Source: Flavobacteriales bacterium UBA6969
Lineage (GTDB): Bacteria > Bacteroidota > Bacteroidia > Flavobacteriales_D > Sanyastnellaceae
DNA: 6,631 bases
NCBI GenBank assembly: GCA_002448555.1
Contig: DJYV01000183.1
Coordinates: 2,339 to 8,969 of the forward strand
Reading direction: 5' to 3'
Shown here: positions 1-6,631 of the stretch, one piece after another
Position numbering within the stretch: the stretch's first letter is position 1
Layout of the letters: each line of letters begins with the position of its first letter
Position numbers and translations under genes: made by a program
The notes under the pieces: generated by a model
The model's input: only the letters and a program-made list of their open reading frames with translations
The model's database searches: none
What the model was told of the DNA's origin: nothing

Positions 1-749
1 AAACTGGCCACGGATGCAGCTCCGCCTTGCATGGCTGCGATGGAAAAGCCCCCTGTATAGCTGAACACGTTGAGCACGCGCTTACCAGCAGACAGCTTTT
101 GCAGCAACGTTCGATTTTCCCGCTGATCGATAAAGAAGCCGGTTTTTTGACCCTGCTCCAAGTCGATGTAAAACTTCCTTCCACGTTCTTTGGGTTCCCA
201 ATCCCCAGGAAGTGCACCGTGAATAAAACCGTCTTCAGTATCGGTTTCGCCTGACTTTCGCAAAACTTTTGCGGATTTGTCGTAGATGCCCTGCAGCTCC
301 GGTAACGCCATCTTCAAGCCGGCAACAATGAAGTCCAAACTTAAATGCATCCCCAATGAATGGGTTTGAATGACTGCAACCCGATCATAGTAATCAATGA
401 TGAGCCCGGACATCCCATCGCCTTCCGCATGAATAAGCCGACAAATGGAGTTGTTACCTTGCATCAATCCGAGGCTCTTTCGAACATCAACGGCATTTGC
501 TATACGCTCTGTCCACCAAGTGTCCTCTTGGAATTCTGTTTCGAACGATAGCATGCGCACGGCGATGGACGTGTTGGCGCTGAAATGGCCAAAACCCAAC
601 GTTCTTCCTTTGTTCGCACAGACCTGCACAAGGTCCCCGGTAACGGGTTGCCCTTCCATTCGTTTTACAGCTCCCGAGAACACCCACGGGTGTTGACGAA
701 GCAGGCTATCTTCTTTGCGGGGCTTGAGGTAGATTACTTTGTCCATCAT
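1..749 (-). CDS. rlmI: RlmI-type 23S rRNA cytosine methyltransferase (COG1092, PUA domain), 3' end cut by window edge
   Basis: Class I SAM-dependent RNA methyltransferase of the RlmI/YccW family. The E. coli member makes m5C at 23S rRNA position 1962; the same target here is inferred from homology. Reading from 749, 249 codons are visible. The N-terminal PUA RNA-binding domain shows the family signature HPWVFSGAV (residues 20-28). A central region follows (NSICRLIHAEGDGMSGLIID, 100-119). The start of the Rossmann methyltransferase domain has GFFIDQRENR (204-213) and the SAM-binding strand VLNVFSYTGGFS (225-236). Family members are about 390-400 residues, so roughly 145 residues, including the catalytic cysteine region, lie off the left edge. 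The start is fixed by two in-frame stops (TGA TAG) directly before ATGATG; the second ATG, at 746, is equally possible. The gene lies 22 bp after recQ on the same strand and is probably co-transcribed with it. No Shine-Dalgarno is visible. Family assignment is secure; the exact rRNA target is not. Confidence 0.87.
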   Translation of the reverse strand, partial: MMDKVIYLKPRKEDSLLRQHPWVFSGAVKRMEGQPVTGDLVQVCANKGRTLGFGHFSANTSIAVRMLSFETEFQEDTWWTERIANAVDVRKSLGLMQGNNSICRLIHAEGDGMSGLIIDYYDRVAVIQTHSLGMHLSLDFIVAGLKMALPELQGIYDKSAKVLRKSGETDTEDGFIHGALPGDWEPKERGRKFYIDLEQGQKTGFFIDQRENRTLLQKLSAGKRVLNVFSYTGGFSIAAMQGGAASVAS

Positions 750-771
750 CTATCAGGCGAAGATACGCGCG

Positions 772-2655
772 CTAGTCAGCTTTGAATATGCGCCGTTTCT
801 CAAATCGGATTTGGCCACCCTCTTCAGCGGTTTTAAGGGATTGAACGAACACGCCGTACCGGCTCGGAGGAATCTTTCGGATCACATCATCGAATGCAGC
901 TCCCTCGGGGGGGATGGCATCCAAAAGTTCATTCGTGGCACCCGCCTCTGTTTCAGCAAGGCAATTGTCGCATTTCCCACATGGCGCTGCATCCTCAAAT
1001 CCAAAGTAGTGCGCGATGTGGAGTTGGCGGCAGCTTGAGGCGTCGAGAAAATCACGAAAGGCGTGCAATCGATTCACCGACCGTACGAATGGCTCTGTTC
1101 CAACGGTACTCGGAATGGTGACGTTTCCCGTTGCTCGCGGCTGGGACCACTCGATCTGTTGGGTGTTGTGACATTCGGAAAAGGTCAAGATGCCCCATTC
1201 TTCCAGTCGACGGAGTCCGGATAGGATTTGGTGCCAGGCAAGGCCGGTGCCCTTCCATTCGCTTTGTTTCTTTCGAATCGATGCATGCGCCGCGGAAGGA
1301 GCGAGGTGTTTGGCCAAGGTGCCTTCCTCTGTAGGTGCTTCTGCTATCTCGTACAATTCTGATTGGCTGTTGGCATTGAACGAGACCTCGAGGCTTGCCT
1401 CGCCAACCGATTGGATTTTCCCAAAGTATCCCGACAATTGGAGGAGTTGTAGGCTCCGATTGAAGGCTTGGGCGGAATGGCCGTGCCGTTCCAGAAATGA
1501 AGAAACGTCGAAGGGCGTGAAGCTGTCCGGATGTGTGCCTGTGGCCACTTGACCTTGATTCGCAATGAACTGATATGTGTCATTGATGGGCAAAAGCGCC
1601 GGGTCTAAACGCTTCAATTGCTGCAAGCGGTGATCGAACTGTTCGGGGTGAACGAAAAGCACGCATTCGCTTTCCCTGCCGTCTCGGCCTGCTCGTCCAG
1701 CCTCTTGAACATAGGATTCCAAATTGGCGGGCACGTAAGCATGGTACACCCAGCGTACATCGGGTTTGTCGATGCCCATGCCGAATGCATTCGTGCAAAC
1801 AATGATGCGCAGATCACCGTTGGCCCATGCTTTGAGTCGTTGAGCGCGGGTATCTGCATCCAAACCGGCATGATAGGCTTCCGCACCGCCATGGACTCCC
1901 TCGAGGCGCGACGCCCATTTTTCAGCTTGAAAACGCGTTCCTACGTAAACCAACCCAGTGCCAATTGCATTGAAAACCGCTTGATGCAACATGGCTTCGG
2001 CATCCCGAATGCTGCACACTGCATATGTGAGGTTGTCACGCCGCGTAGATGTGCGGAAAATGGCAGGGTTCTGCAGTTCAAGGTTTTCTCTTATGTCTTC
2101 GACTACGCGCTCCGTGGCCGTGGCCGTGAAACACCCCCACGCCGCCTTGGAAAGGGCCTTCCGAGCAAATGAAAGGTGGCGGTAAGCTGGTCGAAAATCG
2201 TGCCCCCACTCGGAGATGCAATGGGCTTCGTCAACGGCCACTGTGCGGATATCAAGCCGATTCAACCGTGTTCGAACAAGTTGACCTTTTAATTTTTCCG
2301 GCGATGCAAACAAAAAGCAAGGCGTGCATCGTTCGGCATTTTCGAGGATGCGTTCCAACGTTCGCGCATGTGAAATGCCTGCCAACGAGAAGGCATGAAT
2401 CCCCCTCGCCTTCAAATCATCGAGTTGATCTTGCATCAATGCAATCAAGGGGGAAATGACCAAGGTGGTTCCACCTCGAACCAAGCCGGGAAGCTGGTAG
2501 CAAAGTGATTTTCCGCCTCCCGTTGGTAACACTGCGATGGTGTCTTGGCCTGAGCAGAGGGCCTCAACAGGACCGAGCTGGTTCGCTCGAAGCGCATCGA
2601 ATCCCCAAAACTGGTTCAGCAGAGAACTCCAGGGGAAAGGCTGTTCCGAATTCAT
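772..2655 (-). CDS. recQ: RecQ-family ATP-dependent 3'-5' DNA helicase, variant with C-terminal zinc cluster
   Basis: A 627-residue superfamily 2 helicase that unwinds DNA during recombination and repair in the cytoplasm. Every helicase motif is intact: motif 0 with Q26 (LRANQ), Walker A LPTGGGKS (43-50), DEAH (142-145) followed by the RecQ aromatic-rich loop CISEWGHDFRPAY (146-158), TATAT (177-181), VCTNAFGMGIDKPDVR (286-301), and QEAGRAGRDG with arginine fingers (317-326). The zinc-binding cysteines C542, C559, C562 and C565 (CRQ...HYFGF...CGKCDNC) sit near the C-terminus. About 190 residues separate them from the helicase core, whereas in E. coli RecQ they follow it directly. The intervening region contains two winged-helix-like stretches (about 386-417 and 475-500). 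No HRDC domain is evident. I recall this layout from the shorter RecQ paralogue common in Bacteroidota, so it is probably a family feature rather than damage. ATG at 2655 gives a normal N-terminus. The gene is divergent from tpiA and upstream of the rlmI-like gene. Confidence 0.95.
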   Translation of the reverse strand: MNSEQPFPWSSLLNQFWGFDALRANQLGPVEALCSGQDTIAVLPTGGGKSLCYQLPGLVRGGTTLVISPLIALMQDQLDDLKARGIHAFSLAGISHARTLERILENAERCTPCFLFASPEKLKGQLVRTRLNRLDIRTVAVDEAHCISEWGHDFRPAYRHLSFARKALSKAAWGCFTATATERVVEDIRENLELQNPAIFRTSTRRDNLTYAVCSIRDAEAMLHQAVFNAIGTGLVYVGTRFQAEKWASRLEGVHGGAEAYHAGLDADTRAQRLKAWANGDLRIIVCTNAFGMGIDKPDVRWVYHAYVPANLESYVQEAGRAGRDGRESECVLFVHPEQFDHRLQQLKRLDPALLPINDTYQFIANQGQVATGTHPDSFTPFDVSSFLERHGHSAQAFNRSLQLLQLSGYFGKIQSVGEASLEVSFNANSQSELYEIAEAPTEEGTLAKHLAPSAAHASIRKKQSEWKGTGLAWHQILSGLRRLEEWGILTFSECHNTQQIEWSQPRATGNVTIPSTVGTEPFVRSVNRLHAFRDFLDASSCRQLHIAHYFGFEDAAPCGKCDNCLAETEAGATNELLDAIPPEGAAFDDVIRKIPPSRYGVFVQSLKTAEEGGQIRFEKRRIFKAD

Positions 2656-2716
2656 GCGTGATTGACCAATTTATTCCATGGGATAAGCGAACTTGCCGCA
2701 GCAAAGCGTAAAGGTC
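2656..2716. promoter_or_regulatory. Divergent recQ / tpiA intergenic region
   Basis: These 61 bp separate the recQ start (minus strand) from the tpiA start (plus strand), so promoters for both directions should lie here or extend into the coding ends. On the minus strand, TAAATTGG (2666-2673) is one base off the Bacteroidota -7 consensus TAnnTTTG. However, no TTTG/TTG -33 element lies at the usual distance, and the resulting leader would be only a few bases. On the plus strand, TTG at 2662-2664 is followed about 20 bases later by TAAGCGAA, which matches only the TA. No specific promoter can be named with confidence; the function is inferred from gene arrangement. Confidence 0.35.
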
Positions 2717-3472
2717 ATGAAGAACATCGTAGCTGGAAACTGGAAAAGCAACAAATTGTTGCACGAGGCTATGGAATTGATGAATGAGGTGAAGTCTGGC
2801 TTATCGGACACCCTCAGCACGGAAGTCATCATTGCACCGCCCGCACCTTACTTGAGCGTTATGACGGGGCAAGCAGGTGAAACCCTCCAAGTTGCCAGCC
2901 AGCAATGCAGTGCGACTGGATCGGGTGCATTCACAGGAGAATTTACATCCGCTATGCTCGCTTCGTGCAACATCAATTGGGTCATCATTGGCCACTCCGA
3001 ACGCAGGCAAGGGTACGGAGAAACCAACGACGCTGTACGCGACAAACTTTACGCTGCCCTGGACTCAGGGCTTCACGTACTTCTGTGCTGTGGTGAGTCC
3101 TTGGAAGTGCGGGAGTCCGGCGCTCATTTCGATTGGGTTCAAAACCAACTGTCCCATGCCTTGGAAGGCCTGTCAAACGAGGCGATGGACGGTGTTGTTG
3201 TGGCCTACGAACCCATTTGGGCCATCGGTACGGGCAAAACGGCCTCTTCGCAGCAGGCCCAGGAAATGCACGCGTTCATTCGGACTTGGCTGACCAACCG
3301 ATTTGACCAAGCAACTGCACAAGCGTGCAGAATTTTGTACGGAGGCAGCTGCAAGCCGAGCAACGCGGACGAGCTCTTTGCGCAACCTGACGTCAATGGA
3401 GGCTTAATTGGAGGGGCTTCACTCAAAGCCGCTGATTTCCTCGCCATTGTTGCCGCTGCTGAGAAGCACTGA
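2717..3472 (+). CDS. tpiA: Triose-phosphate isomerase
   Basis: Interconverts dihydroxyacetone phosphate and glyceraldehyde 3-phosphate in glycolysis and gluconeogenesis; a cytoplasmic TIM-barrel homodimer. The 251-residue length is normal for the family. Substrate-binding and catalytic residues are all present: N8 and K10 in AGNWKSN, electrophile H93 in IIGHSERR (90-97), and the catalytic base E165 in AYEPIWAIGTGK (163-174), whose PIWAIGTGK part is the flexible loop 6. The phosphate-gripping segments YGGS (208-211) and NGGLIGGASLKA (227-238) are also intact. An in-frame ATG at 2693 would add eight residues (MPQQSVKV). I chose 2717 because family members begin a few residues before the first beta strand (MKNIVAGNWK). 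The AAGG at 2711-2714 is too close to the ATG to be a good ribosome binding site. The gene divides divergently from recQ, and prmA follows after 5 bp, implying a shared transcript. Confidence 0.98.
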   Translation: MKNIVAGNWKSNKLLHEAMELMNEVKSGLSDTLSTEVIIAPPAPYLSVMTGQAGETLQVASQQCSATGSGAFTGEFTSAMLASCNINWVIIGHSERRQGYGETNDAVRDKLYAALDSGLHVLLCCGESLEVRESGAHFDWVQNQLSHALEGLSNEAMDGVVVAYEPIWAIGTGKTASSQQAQEMHAFIRTWLTNRFDQATAQACRILYGGSCKPSNADELFAQPDVNGGLIGGASLKAADFLAIVAAAEKH

Positions 3473-3477
3473 TTTGA

Positions 3478-4341
3478 ATGGAGAAGTCCGATCGATTTCT
3501 GCGCCTTGAGCTGCAATTGGAGCCGGTCTTGCCCGCTCGTGAAGTGGCCATTGCGTATTTGAACGGTTGTGGGTTCTCGATGTTTGAAGAGCAGCCGACA
3601 GGCCTCGTGGCCTTTGCACGGGAATCAGAATGGGATGAGCAGGGAACGCAAACGGTGCTCGCTGAACTCCGAACGATGGCCGATGTACACATGTCATCAG
3701 CATTCGTTGAATCCGAAAATTGGAACGCACAGTGGGAAGCCCAATATGAGCCCATCGATGTGGAAGGGCGCATCATGATGCGAGCGCCATTTCACCCTGC
3801 GCCAAAGTCAGGATTGGACATCATCATCCAACCTGAAATGTCGTTTGGCACAGGACATCATCCAACAACGTGGCAAATGATGCGGTGCCTCCTGGATTTG
3901 GATTTGGAAGGGAAATCGGTCGTGGACATCGGATGCGGCACCGGCGCCTTGGCCATCGCTGCACGCAAGCTTGGCGCAGCGCCTGTGGTGGCGTTCGACT
4001 TCGACGAATGGTCCTACCAAAACACGCTGACCAATTGTGAACGAAACGAATTGGAGGGGGACATCAACGTGCTTTTCGGGACAGTGGAGTCCCTAGCGGA
4101 CAAGCTCGGAACATACGACGTGGTCTTGGCGAACATCAATTTGAACGTCCTGAAGGCGGAGATGCACGCGTATGCGAAACACCTTGCCGAAGATGGCATC
4201 ATTGCGTTCAGCGGTTTCTACACAGCCGATGTGCCTGCGTTACGGGCTGCCGCTGAGCAGGCAAACCTGAATTACATCAGCGATACAAGTCGTGAAGATT
4301 GGGCGTGTGCATTGTTCGTAAAGACCACTCATTCCGCATAA
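3478..4341 (+). CDS. prmA: Ribosomal protein L11 methyltransferase
   Basis: SAM-dependent lysine methyltransferase that methylates ribosomal protein L11 (by homology with E. coli PrmA, which trimethylates the alpha-amino group and lysines). The 287 residues match family length. The N-terminal substrate-recognition domain spans about residues 1-90 and ends in ENWNAQWEAQYEPI (80-93). The linker carries the PrmA signature SFGTGHHPTT (122-131). The Rossmann domain has SAM motif I VVDIGCGTGALAIAA (148-162), the acidic motif II strand VAFDFDEWS (171-179), and VVLANINLNVL (215-225), the Bacteroidota form of the usual NILAN motif. The start codon lies 5 bp after the tpiA stop (TGA), so translational coupling or at least co-transcription is likely. 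No Shine-Dalgarno is visible. In Flavobacteriia I recall tpiA-prmA often being followed by clpS; here a large exported protein follows instead. Confidence 0.96.
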   Translation: MEKSDRFLRLELQLEPVLPAREVAIAYLNGCGFSMFEEQPTGLVAFARESEWDEQGTQTVLAELRTMADVHMSSAFVESENWNAQWEAQYEPIDVEGRIMMRAPFHPAPKSGLDIIIQPEMSFGTGHHPTTWQMMRCLLDLDLEGKSVVDIGCGTGALAIAARKLGAAPVVAFDFDEWSYQNTLTNCERNELEGDINVLFGTVESLADKLGTYDVVLANINLNVLKAEMHAYAKHLAEDGIIAFSGFYTADVPALRAAAEQANLNYISDTSREDWACALFVKTTHSA

Positions 4342-4376
4342 ATCCCGGTTTGAACACGTTGTATTTTCGTCAACGA

Positions 4377-4442
4377 ATGCGACTCAACTTGCGTCTTTTC
4401 TTTTTCATTCTTTTGGTTGCGATGCACTACAGCGCTTCTGCC
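4377..4442 (+). other. Sec signal peptide of the large exported protein
   Basis: The first 22 codons encode a short basic n-region (MRLNLR), a hydrophobic core (LFFFILLVAM) and a polar c-region ending in ASA, with A20 and A22 at the -3 and -1 positions before QDD. This fits signal peptidase I cleavage. There is no lipobox cysteine at the cleavage site, so the mature protein is not a lipoprotein; the first cysteine of the mature chain is residue 27. Confidence 0.85.
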
Positions 4443-6631
4443 CAAGATGACGCATGTGCAGCCTGGGTGGAGTCACTGGCCAGCGACGTCAAAAGTGCTT
4501 CTGCCGACGAATCAAAATGGGTCAAAAAAACCTTTGGTCCACACGTGTGCTCAGGAAACGTAACAGCTGGACATCTCGCGGACATTGAAACCACCGTAGC
4601 CCTGCTAAAGGCCCAGCGTATCACAGCGACAAAAGGACTGTTGGATTACCTGCACGCAGCGGACTCCATCGTGCGTGCCGATACAACGCGCTGGGATGCA
4701 TGGCACGGGGTCATCCACAGTATGGCGTCGGACAAAAAGCTCAGGAAGAGGCTGAAGCCTTTTTTGGAGCAGTCCAAGGATTTGATGCTGTACGGGGTCG
4801 TTGGGAGTGGCCCGCGCCATCGCTGGCAACTCGCCGGCAAGCCCTGGTATTTCGAGACCATGGATTCTCGGAATTTGGTTCGCTTTGACTCCTGCAGCCT
4901 TTCCCTCGGGTTCAAAGGCGATACCATGCGGTTCGATGGGGTCGCAGGCCAATGGGATGTATCCGATACAGAAGGCGAAATTTCGGCTTCGCGTTTCCCA
5001 TGGCTCGGCACCGTTCACGATCCGCAAACTACATTTGCTGCACTGCCGCCGACTACTCTTGATTTTTCGAAGGATGATTTTCGGTTGGACAGCGTCTTGT
5101 TTCATTCTTCCTTCTCAGAGCGGCCGTTATTGGGAAGGCTGACAGGTAAACTTGAGCCAGGAACTGAGCCGCAGAACAAGCGTTACCCCGTTATTCGCTG
5201 CAACCAAGCCGCAGTCGTTTTGGACAGCCTGTTCGGGTGTTTGCGGTACGAAGGCGGAATGGACATCCGGGGGTCATCCCTCCGCGGTATCGGCGATATC
5301 GGCGACCCTGCTACGGTGTCGTTGATGCAGTCAGATTCGGTTTTCATGAAGTTTTCAGTGCTTGAGGTATCATTCACCGATCGTGGCGTTACGGCGCCAC
5401 ATGCGGATTTTGAATTGTTCTTCAAAGGCGATACGGTGCGGCATCCCGATTGCACGGTGCGATTCGATGCGCGCAGTGAGATGATCTCGGTGACACGGCA
5501 ATTGGAAGGCATGGGGCAGCAGGCGTTTGAGGACGGTTTCCATGCCTTGGAGTGGGACGTCGAGGGCTTTTCTTGGAAAATAGGGCATCCTCAAATCGAA
5601 ATAGGTTATCCCTTGGTTGACAACGCGAAAGCCGGTGTGTTCAGGAGCCTCAACTATTTTGAGAAGTCCAGTTTCGATCAGCTTCAAGGCATCGATCCCA
5701 TCCACCCGGTGGTTGAGTTGTACCGGTTTCACCAATCCACTGGCCTGCGCGTGTTCACCTCATTGGATTACGCCAAATACATCAAGTTGAGCGAAGTTCA
5801 GGCACGGGTGGCTTTGATGAATTTGGCCAACGCCGGTTACGTCGATTACAATGTGGATGAACGCCTCGCCCGCCTCTCCGATAAAACGTTTCGCCACATT
5901 GGATATGTTTCGGGCAAACGCGACCATGACATCATTCAATTCCGATCCAACCCGCGGGTAGGACACAATGCCGAGTGGAGCTTGGCGAGCGGGGCACTCA
6001 ATGTCAATGGGGTAGAGCGGTTGATCTTCAGTTCAGCGCGCGAGGTCTACATCGATCCGTCGGAAGGAGAGGTACAAGTCTTGGAGGGCTGTGACATGGC
6101 ACTGGACGGATTGGTCCACGCAGGCAACGTTAAGCTTAACGGCCAGCAAATGGACTTCTCTTACGAAGCCTTTACCATCGATTTCAATACCATCGAAGCC
6201 GTACAATTGAGCGTCAATGATGCCGAAAATTTGGACTACCGCGGAAGTCCAAAGAAGATTTGGCTCAACAACAGCCTGCAAGACATTTCAGGCCAATTGG
6301 CCATTGACCGGCCCTTCAATCGCTCGGGAAAAGATGCCGACCGCTATCCATCGTACCCCGAATTCACAAGCAAGGAAACGAGTTTTGTTTACTATGACCG
6401 GCCCGACTTGTACGGCGGCGCGTATGAAAGGAGCGACTTCTACTATGCGGTTGAGCCGTTTCAATTGTCCGGTCTTGACAACCTGACCGTGTCCAATTTT
6501 CAACTCGAGGGGACGTTGGTTTCGGCGGGGATTGTTGCCGACATTAATCAGCCATTGGTTGTGATGGATGACTTCTACATGGGGTTGACTTCCATTACGC
6601 CCCCTGATGGATCGGCGCTTTACAACGGCAG
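4377..6631 (+). CDS. Large exported protein of unknown function, probably a Bacteroidota-specific family; 3' end cut by window edge
   Basis: No known enzymatic or binding domain is recognised. The frame is open for 751 codons with no stop. Residues 1-22 are a Sec signal peptide with predicted cleavage ASA/QDD, so the protein is exported to the periplasm or outer surface. Residues about 24-140 look helical and rich in charged residues. From about 145 onward the sequence alternates short hydrophobic strands with G, D and N turns, typical of beta-rich repeats. FKGDT-x-R occurs twice (179-185 and 349-355). Segments beginning RYP and leading into an aromatic/GG motif occur near 269-294 and 656-683. 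A helical stretch at about 464-505 (helix, then GYVDYNVDERLARLSDK) interrupts the strands and resembles a small winged-helix-like fold. The segments around 550-612 and 656-748 match my memory of conserved blocks in very large (about 1500-residue) uncharacterised Flavobacteriales proteins; this was not checked by search. ATG 4377 gives an ideal signal peptide. The gene lies 35 bp after prmA and is likely in the same operon. Confidence 0.9.
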   Translation, partial: MRLNLRLFFFILLVAMHYSASAQDDACAAWVESLASDVKSASADESKWVKKTFGPHVCSGNVTAGHLADIETTVALLKAQRITATKGLLDYLHAADSIVRADTTRWDAWHGVIHSMASDKKLRKRLKPFLEQSKDLMLYGVVGSGPRHRWQLAGKPWYFETMDSRNLVRFDSCSLSLGFKGDTMRFDGVAGQWDVSDTEGEISASRFPWLGTVHDPQTTFAALPPTTLDFSKDDFRLDSVLFHSSFSERPLLGRLTGKLEPGTEPQNKRYPVIRCNQAAVVLDSLFGCLRYEGGMDIRGSSLRGIGDIGDPATVSLMQSDSVFMKFSVLEVSFTDRGVTAPHADFELFFKGDTVRHPDCTVRFDARSEMISVTRQLEGMGQQAFEDGFHALEWDVEGFSWKIGHPQIEIGYPLVDNAKAGVFRSLNYFEKSSFDQLQGIDPIHPVVELYRFHQSTGLRVFTSLDYAKYIKLSEVQARVALMNLANAGYVDYNVDERLARLSDKTFRHIGYVSGKRDHDIIQFRSNPRVGHNAEWSLASGALNVNGVERLIFSSAREVYIDPSEGEVQVLEGCDMALDGLVHAGNVKLNGQQMDFSYEAFTIDFNTIEAVQLSVNDAENLDYRGSPKKIWLNNSLQDISGQLAIDRPFNRSGKDADRYPSYPEFTSKETSFVYYDRPDLYGGAYERSDFYYAVEPFQLSGLDNLTVSNFQLEGTLVSAGIVADINQPLVVMDDFYMGLTSITPPDGSALYNG

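Noticed and set aside
742..771. Possible terminator or regulatory element between recQ and the rlmI-like gene
   Set aside because: The 22-bp gap has no stem followed by a T-run in the direction of transcription. The adjacent TGA and TAG before the ATGs simply close the upstream frame.
1618..2172. Plus-strand open frame of 184 codons opposite recQ
   Set aside because: It lies wholly antisense to a helicase with every motif intact, and its product shows no recognisable family or plausible composition. It is a shadow of the coding strand.
2693..2716. Earlier in-frame ATG for tpiA, adding eight residues
   Set aside because: The family normally starts two to five residues before the AGNWK strand, and the extension MPQQSVKV has no counterpart I know of. 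It would also shrink the divergent gap further.
3423..3776. Minus-strand open frame of 117 codons across the tpiA-prmA junction
   Set aside because: It overlaps the end of tpiA and the start of prmA, both firmly identified on the other strand, and its product is Ser/Cys/Arg-rich without any recognisable motif.
4362..4369. TATTTTCG as a -7 promoter element for the exported-protein gene
   Set aside because: It is one base off TAnnTTTG, but the nearest TTTG (4349-4352) is only 9 bases upstream, far short of the usual spacing, and no other -33 element is present.
4605..5105. Minus-strand open frame of 166 codons inside the exported-protein gene
   Set aside because: It is antisense to a continuous 751-codon frame with a signal peptide; the product is rich in Cys, Arg and Pro in a random-looking way. 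It is treated as a shadow.
5289..5306. Nine-base tandem repeat ATCGGCGAT / ATCGGCGAC
   Set aside because: It encodes IGDIGD within a turn-rich part of the exported protein; two short copies are explained by local protein sequence and do not form an array.

Overview
The window is almost fully coding and reads as an ordinary housekeeping stretch of a Bacteroidota chromosome, most likely Flavobacteriales or a relative. The base composition is moderately GC-rich, roughly half G+C by eye. Three things support the assignment. PrmA carries lineage-typical wording (DFDEWS after motif I, ANINLNVL at motif IV, SFGTGHHPTT). The helicase is the shorter RecQ paralogue, with its zinc cysteines near the C-terminus. 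None of the five starts has a usable Shine-Dalgarno sequence. This is recognition from memory of these families, not a database search.

Layout: positions 1-2655 hold two minus-strand genes. The upstream one is a complete RecQ-family helicase (2655 to 772). After 22 bp comes an RlmI-type (COG1092) PUA-domain rRNA methyltransferase that starts at 749 and runs off the left edge. A 61-bp divergent gap (2656-2716) separates recQ from a plus-strand series. That series is triose-phosphate isomerase tpiA (2717-3472), then ribosomal protein L11 methyltransferase prmA (3478-4341, only 5 bp later), then a very long exported protein of unknown function (4377 to beyond 6631, after a 35-bp gap). No gene-free stretch exceeds 61 bp. 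I see no tRNA, rRNA, CRISPR array, insertion sequence, att site or convincing hairpin terminator.

How the genes relate: the minus-strand pair joins a DNA-repair helicase to an rRNA-modifying enzyme. The plus-strand cluster joins a glycolytic enzyme, a ribosomal-protein methyltransferase and an envelope or exported protein. I see no shared pathway; these look like co-transcribed housekeeping genes. The least understood item is the exported protein: 751 codons are visible with no stop. It has a clear Sec signal peptide, a helical N-terminal part and a long, probably beta-rich remainder containing a recurring FKGDT motif and one embedded helical module. I believe it belongs to a Bacteroidota-restricted family of large uncharacterised proteins. 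I found no evidence of a defence system, mobile element or other novel multi-gene system.
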